Source of the DNA: Clostridiales bacterium
Lineage (GTDB): Bacteria > Bacillota > Clostridia > Oscillospirales > Oscillospiraceae
Reading direction: 5' to 3'
DNA: 64,000 nt
NCBI GenBank assembly: GCA_019423635.1
Contig: JAHZBA010000011.1
Span: 1-64,000, forward strand
This document shows, one piece after another, positions 50,219-56,449 of the stretch (its first letter is position 1; every line of letters begins with the position of its first letter). Position numbers and translations under genes: made by a program. The notes under the pieces are model-generated. The model worked only from the letters and a program-made list of their open reading frames with translations. It was not told the DNA's origin and searched no databases.

Positions 50219-50886
50219 TTCAGCACCGCCTTGTAGCCCAGCCCCCGCACGGTGACGATCTCAAAGGCGCCGCAGCCGGAGAACTTGTCCCGCAGCTTGG
50301 TCATGTAGACATCCACGGCTCTGAGCGTGGCGGAGCTGTCCACGTCCCAGAATTCGTCCATGAGCTGAGTGCGGGTGAAGGCCTTTTGGGGGTAGGAGAG
50401 GAGCTTATAGAGGAGGTTGAACTCCCGGTGTGTAAGGGGAATCTCTGTCCCGTCCAGGCAGGCGGTGCGCCCGTCCGCGTCCAGCACCAGTCCGCCCACC
50501 TCCAGTCTGCGGCTGCCGGCGATGCCGGCCCGGCGCAGCAGCGCCCCGATCCGGAGCAGCAGCTCGTCCAGGTCGATGGGCTTGACCATGTAGTCGTCTA
50601 TCCCCGCCCGGTAGCCCCGCTGCTTGGAGGCGAAGTCGTCCCGGGCGGTCATAAACAGGATGGGGATGTTGGTATCCAGCTCCCGCACCGTCCGGGCGAA
50701 CTCAAAGCCGTCAATGCCCGGCATCATGATGTCGGACACGATCAGGTCAAAGGCGGTGCCGTACAGGGCGTCGTAGGCCTCCGGGGCGCTCAGACAGCCG
50801 GAGGCCTCATAGCCGCTCTGATTCAGGAAGGCGCAGACGGAACGGTTCAGGTCCCTGTCGTCCTCCACTACCAGGATTTTGAACAT
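50215..50886 (-). CDS. OmpR/PhoB-family response regulator
   Basis: 223 residues: receiver ILVVEDDRDLNRSVCAFL, FDLIVSDIMMPGIDGFEFA (phospho-Asp), PILFMTARDD, DDYMVKPIDLDELLLRI; winged helix from LTHREFNLLYKLLSYPQKAFTRTQLMDEFWD to RAVDVYMTKLRDKF..VTVRGLGYKAV. Upstream, a TATAAT (minus strand, 50919-50924) lacks a good -35, fitting an activator-dependent promoter. First gene of the cluster leading to the kinase and two membrane proteins. Confidence 0.94.
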   Translation of the reverse strand: MFKILVVEDDRDLNRSVCAFLNQSGYEASGCLSAPEAYDALYGTAFDLIVSDIMMPGIDGFEFARTVRELDTNIPILFMTARDDFASKQRGYRAGIDDYMVKPIDLDELLLRIGALLRRAGIAGSRRLEVGGLVLDADGRTACLDGTEIPLTHREFNLLYKLLSYPQKAFTRTQLMDEFWDVDSSATLRAVDVYMTKLRDKFSGCGAFEIVTVRGLGYKAVLK

Positions 50887-50966
50887 GGCGTTTCCCCCTC
50901 CACAGACAGTTTGAGGGCATTATATCATGGAATTGTTAAAGTTTTGTTTGCGTTTTCTGTTTTCGT

Positions 50967-51004
50967 AAAAAAACTGACCTGCGCCAGGCTCCGGCACAGG
51001 TCAG
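50967..51004 (-). terminator. Terminator of the 51017-51325 gene
   Basis: CTGACCTG...CAGGTCAG stem on the minus strand followed by seven T. Confidence 0.8.
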
Positions 51005-51016
51005 GTATATGGGCGG

Positions 51017-51325
51017 TCAGGGCCGACCGGTGTGCCTGGCGGAGTCGATCCGCGCCTTCTGTTCAGCGGCGCGCTGCTCCGTCTCCGCCCGCCTGGCCTC
51101 CTCCCGGGCCGCCTGCTCCTCTGCCAGCCGGGCCTCGGCCTCATCGACGCTCTCCCCCTCGCGGGTCAAAAACTCGCCGATAAATTTGTCCTCCACCTTC
51201 TGGAACGCGCCCACCACGCCGCGCTCGATCTTTTGATAGCCGCCTACCACGCTGTCCTCGATCTTTTGACAGCCGCCGGTGACGGCCTCCGCGATCTCGT
51301 CGTTTACCTTTTTCAAATCTGACAT
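51017..51325 (-). CDS. Small protein with three VVGGYQKIE-type repeats
   Basis: 102 residues, soluble. The N-terminal part contains near-repeats VTGGCQKIEDS, VVGGYQKIERG, VVGAFQKVEDK, continuing FIGEFL (period about 11 residues), after MSDLKKVNDEIAEA. The second half is a highly charged Ala/Glu/Arg helix, probably coiled coil. Similar small repeat proteins are widespread in Clostridia to my recollection, without known function. RBS GGAGGAG. Last gene of a three-gene unit with the 33-residue and 122-residue membrane proteins. Confidence 0.8.
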   Translation of the reverse strand: MSDLKKVNDEIAEAVTGGCQKIEDSVVGGYQKIERGVVGAFQKVEDKFIGEFLTREGESVDEAEARLAEEQAAREEARRAETEQRAAEQKARIDSARHTGRP

Positions 51326-51327
51326 TT

Positions 51328-51429
51328 TCAGCTCCTCCGTGCTCCATTTGTTTTGATGCGCAGGGCCGCGGCAATGACCGCGGCCAGTCCGGCAAGGGCA
51401 GCCGCCGCGGAAATGACGATTTTTTTCAT
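51328..51429 (-). CDS. 33-residue single-span membrane peptide
   Basis: Reads MKKIVISAAAALAGLAAVI then AAALRIKTNGARRS, a single hydrophobic helix with a short basic tail. RBS GGAGAGGACC directly upstream. The next gene's Shine-Dalgarno lies inside its last codons and its stop is two bases before the next ATG, so the two are translationally coupled. Too short to be found by length-limited gene callers. Confidence 0.6.
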   Translation of the reverse strand: MKKIVISAAAALAGLAAVIAAALRIKTNGARRS

Positions 51430-51439
51430 GGTCCTCTCC

Positions 51440-51808
51440 TTATTTCAGCCCCTTGCAGATGGGAATGAGGCACAACAGCAGGACGATGCCCACGATCCCC
51501 ACGGCAATCCCGGGGACCATCCTATTCCAGACCATGGTCATACACATGCCCACACCGAAGACTACCGTGGCAAAGACGCCGAACAGCGCAGCGGCAACGG
51601 CCTTGGCGTTGAAAACGATGGCGGGCTTGCCGTCCATCCTCCGGCGCACCGGGAGCATAACCAGCAGCACCAGCAGGCCGACGGCCCCCATCACGATACC
51701 CTGCATCATGGCATCCCACTCCGGCAGGAGCGCCATACACATACCCAGGGCAAACAGAATGCCGCCGACCACGCTCATGATGAGGGTTATAAAGTCTTTT
51801 TTCTTCAT
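51440..51808 (-). CDS. Small membrane protein with duplicated GMCM motif
   Basis: 122 residues, four hydrophobic segments. The chain looks like a tandem duplication: FALGMCMALLPEWDAMMQGIVMGAVGLLVLLVMLPV (about residues 19-54) and VFGVGMCMTMVWNRMVPGIAVGIVGIVLLLCLIPI (about 83-117). Each unit is a hairpin of two helices. The second unit matches the membrane part of the 47890-48264 protein. ATG at 51808 with GGAGG upstream. Function unknown. Confidence 0.8.
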   Translation of the reverse strand: MKKKDFITLIMSVVGGILFALGMCMALLPEWDAMMQGIVMGAVGLLVLLVMLPVRRRMDGKPAIVFNAKAVAAALFGVFATVVFGVGMCMTMVWNRMVPGIAVGIVGIVLLLCLIPICKGLK

Positions 51809-52072
51809 AATGAGAAGCCTCCCAAACATCTGATTTCAAGTGTTGTCTCACCTGTTGGCTGTATCATACGGCTGGATTGTTGCCGCGGTGTTTGGGAAGT
51901 GTTTGAAAAGCATGAAAATGCCAAGCGCCTGCCCGTTTCAGGCCGCCGGCGGGCAGGAAAATAACCGGCAGCCCCGGTGCAGCGGTGGGGAATCCAGGGG
52001 CCGGGACAACCGGATTCAACGCCGGTCCGGCTCCGCGGGCCGCGGTATGAGCGGAGGAAAGACCCGGCCCTA

Positions 52073-53491
52073 TCAGAAATGCAGCAGGCGAATCAGGAAA
52101 ATCCACACCAGGCCATAGAAGGAGACGACGGCGATCAGATCGTTGAGCGTTGTAATCAGCGGCCCGGAGGCGACGGCGGGATCGACCTTCAGCTGTTTAA
52201 AAGCCATGGGAATGACGGTCCCCGAGAGGCTGGAGAGGAGGATGGAGAGCAGCAGCGCAAGCCCTGTGCAGAGGGACACGGAAAAGGAAAACAGAGGCGT
52301 CTGGCACTTGAAAACCACCAGGTAAGCCCCTACAAATCCCGTGGACAGGAGACCGAGAATGCAGCCGTTGACCAGACCCACCCGAAGCTCCTTCCAGATC
52401 AGGAAGCGCTTCTGCCTGCCGCTGATCTGCTCATCCATCAGCACCCGGATGGTCACGGCAAGGGACTGCGTGCCCACGTTGCCGGACATATCCAGGATCA
52501 GGGACTGAAAGCTGACGATAATTGCCAGATGCGCCACCACGCTCTCAAACAGCCCCACCACGCCGGACACCACCAGCCCCAGCGCCAGCAGAACGATCAG
52601 CCACGGCAGCCGCTTGCCGATGCTCTTTTGCAGCGGCTCCAGCAGGTCCTCCTCCGCGGACAGCCCGGCCAGCTTGGCGTAGTCGTCGCCCATGGCGTCG
52701 CCTGCAAGCTGCAAAATCTCCTGGGAGGTCAGAACTCCGCACAGCCGGTTCTCCATGTCCAGAACCGGGATGGAGTCCTCGGAGTAGTCCTTGATGCGCT
52801 CTACACACGCGTCAATCTGCTCACTGGCGTATACATAGGGGTATGACGTCATGGTGATGGCGCTGATTTCGGTGTGTTCCCGGGCGATAATCAGTTTTTT
52901 GAGCTCGATTGCCCCCACCAGAACTCCGTCCTCGCCGACGGTATAGATGGTGGAGATGTTGTCGTGCTCCTCCGCCTGGGCGATGAGTGTCCGCATGGCC
53001 TGGCGCACGCTGCACCCCGCGGGGATGGAGACGTAGTTGGTGGACATTTTGCTCCCGATCTCATCCTCGTCAAAGGAGCTGAGCAGCAGGATCTCCTCCC
53101 GGACGTCCCGGTCCATCAGTTCCATGAGGGTATTGCGCTCGTCTTTTCCCATCTGGTGCAGATATTCCGCCGCCGTGGCGGCCTCCAGCTGCGAGAGGAC
53201 CTCCACCTGTTTGCGAATGGTCAGCTCCCCGAGGGATTCCTCCAGCCGCCCGGAGTATTCGAGAATACTGGCCAGTGCTTCCGTGTCCAAAAGGCTGTAC
53301 AGCTTATCCCGCTCCCTCCGGCTCAGAAGCTCCATCGCTGCTGCGATGTCATGCTCGTGGTAGCTGAGGATCTGCTCTTTCATGGGCCTTGGCGTCAAAG
53401 CGCTGCGGAGGATTTCGACGACCTCCGCCCGGCGGTCCGGATGCTGAAGGTCCGCCGCAAACGCATTGGCAAAATTCATCTTGTAATTCAT
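52073..53491 (-). CDS. mgtE: Magnesium transporter MgtE
   Basis: 472 residues: N-domain superhelix (ILSYHEHDIAAAMELLSRRERDKLYSLL, PEYSGRLEESLGELTIRKQVEVLSQLE-type), two CBS motifs (MSTNYVSIPAGCSVRQAMRTLIAQA...TVGEDGVLVGAIELKKLI and MTSYPYVYASEQIDACVERIKDYSEDSIPVLDMENRLCGVLTSQEIL), then five membrane segments with DMSGNVGTQSLAVTIRVLMDEQ and LKVDPAVASGPLITTLNDLIAVVSFYGLVW. Mg2+-gated channel that closes at high cytosolic Mg2+. RBS AAAGGAGG. Preceded by a structured leader and a small ORF (53589-53784). Confidence 0.95.
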   Translation of the reverse strand: MNYKMNFANAFAADLQHPDRRAEVVEILRSALTPRPMKEQILSYHEHDIAAAMELLSRRERDKLYSLLDTEALASILEYSGRLEESLGELTIRKQVEVLSQLEAATAAEYLHQMGKDERNTLMELMDRDVREEILLLSSFDEDEIGSKMSTNYVSIPAGCSVRQAMRTLIAQAEEHDNISTIYTVGEDGVLVGAIELKKLIIAREHTEISAITMTSYPYVYASEQIDACVERIKDYSEDSIPVLDMENRLCGVLTSQEILQLAGDAMGDDYAKLAGLSAEEDLLEPLQKSIGKRLPWLIVLLALGLVVSGVVGLFESVVAHLAIIVSFQSLILDMSGNVGTQSLAVTIRVLMDEQISGRQKRFLIWKELRVGLVNGCILGLLSTGFVGAYLVVFKCQTPLFSFSVSLCTGLALLLSILLSSLSGTVIPMAFKQLKVDPAVASGPLITTLNDLIAVVSFYGLVWIFLIRLLHF

Positions 53492-53588
53492 TGTCCGATG
53501 CCTCCTTTACTCGTCAAGCAGTCGCAGGCCGGGGACCTGCCGGGAGAAAGGCGGATACGGAGCAGTGGTTTCCAGGGAAAAATGGGCA

Positions 53589-53671
53589 TAAAAATACCAT
53601 TGTCCTCCAAAAGCCAATCTGCTCTCAGGCGCCTTTTGCGTTGCAGCGCAGATTTCAAAACGGACAATGGT
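53589..53671 (-). promoter_or_regulatory. Nested hairpin in the mgtE leader, candidate attenuator
   Basis: Minus strand: ACCATTGTCC pairs with GGACAATGGT (53662-53671 and 53596-53605), enclosing AATCTGC / GCAGATT and a small TGCG-CTGCAA-CGCA hairpin; the outer stem is followed by ATTTTTATG. It lies between the leader ORF and mgtE. I see no clear M-box consensus. Confidence 0.45.
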
Positions 53672-53697
53672 GTTACAAAGAATGCGGCAAGGACCGG

Positions 53698-53784
53698 TCA
53701 GAATTCATCCGGCGGGCAGCCGAATGGATTCCAACAGGGGAAGAACACCATGTCCATGTTTCGACTACCGTTGCTGCCGTCCAT
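53698..53784 (-). CDS. 28-residue leader ORF upstream of mgtE
   Basis: Starts MDGSNGSRNMDMVFFPCW and ends NPFGCPPDEF-stop. Good RBS (GAGGTG five bases before ATG). The stop is 27 bases before the nested hairpin at 53589-53671. Acidic residues and a Pro-Pro-Asp-Glu end recall, in principle only, Pro/acidic Mg2+-sensing leader peptides of Enterobacteriaceae (MgtL type). The two Cys could alternatively mark a small secreted or modified peptide, but no signal sequence or maturation genes are near. Confidence 0.45.
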   Translation of the reverse strand: MDGSNGSRNMDMVFFPCWNPFGCPPDEF

Positions 53785-53816
53785 AATTTCACCTCGTTTC
53801 AGCTTGATATGGAAAT

Positions 53817-53845
53817 AGGATACCATAATGAATGGAAAAAAGCAA
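53817..53845 (-). promoter_or_regulatory. Promoter of the mgtE leader
   Basis: Minus strand TTGCTT (53840-53845), 17 bp, TATCCT (53817-53822); leader of about 320 bases. Confidence 0.45.
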
Positions 53846-53888
53846 CGCTTTTCGGTTCAACTTTTCCGGTCAGATGAGAAGGAAAAAC

Positions 53889-53923
53889 AAAACCACGGAA
53901 ATTCAACGAATTTCCGTGGTTTT
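53889..53923. terminator. Terminator of the former tRNA-Arg gene
   Basis: Perfect 15-bp stem AAAACCACGGAAATT - CAACG - AATTTCCGTGGTTTT, directly after the tRNA 3' fragment on the minus strand. Confidence 0.85.
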
Positions 53924-53968
53924 GGTACGCCCTGAGGGATTCGAACCCCCGGCCTTCTGGTCCGTAGC
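53923..53968 (-). other. tRNA-Arg(ACG) 3' fragment, attachment site
   Basis: Minus strand reads GCTACGGACCAGAAGG then CCGGGGGTTCGAATCC then CTCAGGGCGTACCA: anticodon loop (ACG), anticodon 3' arm, T-arm with GGTTCGAATCC, acceptor 3' strand and CCA. The 5' half of a tRNA is absent; the preceding bases do not form D- or acceptor arms. A tRNA cut at the anticodon loop is the classical mark of integration by a tyrosine recombinase, leaving the displaced 3' end here. Confidence 0.75.
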
Positions 53969-54082
53969 TTGTCCGGGGAACGGAATTGGACCCATTCAGC
54001 CCTGTTTGGTGGTGTTTGTTCGGGAACCAGATGCTTTTTGACGCTGCCTATTCCGTTGTTTCCACAGGAAGATTTCCTGTTT

Positions 54083-54103
54083 TGGGTCAAATTATGGGTC
54101 AAA
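54083..54103. promoter_or_regulatory. Direct repeat TGGGTCAAA, possible integrase arm sites
   Basis: TGGGTCAAA at 54083-54091 and 54095-54103, about 115-135 bases inside the tRNA fragment. Position and spacing suit arm-type binding sites at an element end. Confidence 0.4.
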
Positions 54104-54133
54104 CCGGGCTCTCCAGGCAGCGGCCGCTGCCCG

Positions 54134-55459
54134 TTATCCACCGCCCCGAAGCATCACATTGGCGGTGAAAACGCCGTCCCCATAGAGGAAGCGGCAGTAG
54201 CCCCCGCCCTTCTCCGCGATGTGTGCCACGGATTGGAGCCCCAGGCCCTCCCCCGGGCGCTTGGAGGACTGGAGGACGCCCTTCCGCTCCTCTAAACGCC
54301 CGCCGTAGGCGTTCTCCACCGTGAGGAGCACCAAGTTGTCCCCCCGGAGGGAAGCCCACAGGCGGATATACCGCCCGCTCTCCAGCTTCCGGCTGGCCTC
54401 CAGGGCGTTCTCCAGCAGGTTGGACAGCACCACGCATACGTCCATCTCCGGCACCGGCAGGGTCCGGGGTAGCTCCAGGCGGCAGGTGAAGGGCACCTCC
54501 GACTGGCGGCTCAGGGCGGCGTAGTGCCCCGCCACGCCGTCCACCGCCGGATTTTCACACAGGCCCAGCTCGTCGGCGGGGACGTTGGCGGCGGCCTCGG
54601 ACAAATAGCGCCGCAGCTCCTCCCACGCGCCCCTCTCCGCCAGGGCGGAGAGGGTGGCGAAGTGGTGCCTCAGATCATGCCTGGCCCTGCGGATCTCGCC
54701 GATGGCGGACCGCAGGGTCTCATACTGTGCGGTCTGCATCTGGAGGAACTGGTTTTCCCGCCGCAGGCTCACATTGGCGTTCAGCTCCTGGGCCATCAAG
54801 TAAAACAACAGGTAAAACAGGTGCAGCAGCCCCAGCTTCAGCAGGGACAGCACAAAGTAAATGGACAGCAGCCGCCCTCTCTGCAAATCCTCCCCCTGTT
54901 CGGGGATGATCAGCAGGCTGAAGAGGAGAAACACCACCGGAAGAATCCAGAAGACATACCAGGTGCGAACCATTGCTTCTTCCCGCAGAAGGCGGCGCAC
55001 GGCGTGGGTGGCGGGATACCAGACCAGCGCCACCTCGGCGCAGCACAGCACCAGCTGAATCCACCCCGCCGCGAAGCACAGCCAGGGAGTGTCCTTGCTG
55101 CCGGGGCTGAGGGCGGCGTTGGCGGTCACGGCCAATCCACTCAGGCAGGACCAGACACCGCACACCCCCAGGAAGATACTGACGGATTTCCAAACGGGCA
55201 GCGTCACCACCCGGCAGAAGGCCACGGCCAGGACCGCCAGGAGCGGAAGCAGCACCGCCGAGACCGGCCAGCGCATACGCCAGCACAGCCAGCCGCCCAG
55301 AAGGCAAACCAGCGTCAGGGCCGGGACCGCGATCAGCGCGAGTGTGCGCGCCTTGAGCCGCAAATGGTCCGCGGTGGCCAGGAAGCAGAGAAAGGCGGCC
55401 GGGATAAAGACGGCCAGCTCCAGAACCGGCTGGAGCGGGTGCGGTGCCGCGCTCGTCAC
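54134..55459 (-). CDS. GHKL sensor histidine kinase (AgrC-like)
   Basis: 441 residues. About six or seven hydrophobic segments in the first ~225 residues (VFIPAAFLCFLATADHLRL, LALIAVPALTLVCLLGGWLCW, YVFWILPVVFLLFSLLII, LGLLHLFYLLFYLMAQEL), then EIRRARHDLRHHFATLSALAERG (H-box), CVVLSNLLENALEA (N-box) and GEGLGLQSVAHIAEKGGG (G-box). GTG start overlapping the regulator stop (GTGA). Pairs with the LytTR regulator at 55456-56184. Confidence 0.9.
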   Translation of the reverse strand: MTSAAPHPLQPVLELAVFIPAAFLCFLATADHLRLKARTLALIAVPALTLVCLLGGWLCWRMRWPVSAVLLPLLAVLAVAFCRVVTLPVWKSVSIFLGVCGVWSCLSGLAVTANAALSPGSKDTPWLCFAAGWIQLVLCCAEVALVWYPATHAVRRLLREEAMVRTWYVFWILPVVFLLFSLLIIPEQGEDLQRGRLLSIYFVLSLLKLGLLHLFYLLFYLMAQELNANVSLRRENQFLQMQTAQYETLRSAIGEIRRARHDLRHHFATLSALAERGAWEELRRYLSEAAANVPADELGLCENPAVDGVAGHYAALSRQSEVPFTCRLELPRTLPVPEMDVCVVLSNLLENALEASRKLESGRYIRLWASLRGDNLVLLTVENAYGGRLEERKGVLQSSKRPGEGLGLQSVAHIAEKGGGYCRFLYGDGVFTANVMLRGGG

Positions 55460-56184
55460 AGGACCGCCCCCTTTCCCTGGTGGAACAGCCGGTCGCCGAA
55501 GGCGCTCCGGGCCGCGCCAACCAGGTTTCGGCTGACGGGGAGCCGAGTCCCGCCGTCCAGATGGAAGTCCCGACCGTCGAAGTCCGCCGCATGGTCCAGG
55601 TTCACCAGCAGGCCCCGGCCGCAGACGAAGAACCGGGGATCCCCCGCCAGCAGCTCCGTGAACTCCCGGAAGGTGAGCCGGGTGGACAGGACCCCGCCCC
55701 CGGTGGTGTGGACCCGGACCTGATGCTGGAAGTGCTCCGCCCAGAGGACTTCCCCCAGGCGCACCCGGACGTCCTGCCGCCCGGAGCGGAGCTCCATGTA
55801 TTTCTCCGGTGCGGGGAAAACCTGCTCCAGCAGGCTGAACAGCCGCTCCAGCTCCTCCGGCCCATAGGGCTTCACCAGATACTGCACCGCCTGGACCCGG
55901 TAGCCCTCCAGGGCGTGGTCCGCCGAGGAGGTAGAGAACACCAGCAGGCAGTCCGGGTCAAAGGCCCGCAGGGCCCGGGCCGTCTCCACGCCGTCTGAGC
56001 CCTCCATGTAAATATCCAGAAAGGCCAGGGCGAAACGCTCCGCCCGGGCGGCCTCCAGAAAAGCCCCGCCCCGGTCGAAGGCCGTGACGCTCCCCACCAG
56101 CCCCCGCCGGGCCAGCAGGACCTCCAGTTCCTCCGCCAGCCACGCCCGGTCTCGGGCGTTGTCGTCCACCACCGCCACGCGCAT
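55456..56184 (-). CDS. LytTR-family response regulator
   Basis: 242 residues. Receiver: RVAVVDDNARDRAWL, ALAFLDIYMEGSDGVE (phospho-Asp), YLVKPYGPEELERL. LytTR domain: RLGEVLWAEHFQHQVRVHTTGGGVLSTRLTFREF...DPRFFVCGRGLLVNLDHAADFDGRDFHLDGGTRLPVSRNL. Divergently transcribed from the large SLH gene. Two 9-bp direct repeats in the gap are the probable binding site, so it likely controls that gene and itself. An extended -10 (TGGTATGAT, minus strand near 56222-56229) can serve its own promoter. Confidence 0.92.
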   Translation of the reverse strand: MRVAVVDDNARDRAWLAEELEVLLARRGLVGSVTAFDRGGAFLEAARAERFALAFLDIYMEGSDGVETARALRAFDPDCLLVFSTSSADHALEGYRVQAVQYLVKPYGPEELERLFSLLEQVFPAPEKYMELRSGRQDVRVRLGEVLWAEHFQHQVRVHTTGGGVLSTRLTFREFTELLAGDPRFFVCGRGLLVNLDHAADFDGRDFHLDGGTRLPVSRNLVGAARSAFGDRLFHQGKGAVL

Positions 56185-56253
56185 ACCCCTTTCCCCCTTT
56201 TTCCGAAATCATTCTGACGGTATCATACCACATCCCGTCCCCCCGCCGCCATA

Positions 56254-56320
56254 CAATTCGGGACACAAAATCGCAATTCGGGCCGTTCAGCTTGAAAGGG
56301 GGGGTGACAAGAGGTATACT
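56254..56320 (+). promoter_or_regulatory. LytTR-type direct repeats and promoter of the large SLH gene
   Basis: CAATTCGGG at 56254-56262 and again at 56274-56282, 20 bp start to start (two helical turns), end ten bases before the -35. Promoter: TTGAAA (56292-56297), 17 bp, TATACT (56315-56320). Paired 9-bp direct repeats just upstream of -35 are how AgrA/LytTR activators bind. Confidence 0.65.
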
Positions 56321-56449
56321 CGAAAATCATTGGCCTGTTGAGGTCGATGATTTTTTACGCGCGCAAAGGGCCTTCGGCAAGGGAATATCCCCGGGGAAAG
56401 CTGATACCCTCTGACTGCCGGAAAACAGACGTATGGGAGGACGATGTGA

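Noticed and set aside
53492..53850. M-box (ykoK) magnesium riboswitch before mgtE
   Set aside because: I looked for the conserved M-box sequence blocks and could not align them; reported instead as a leader ORF plus hairpin.
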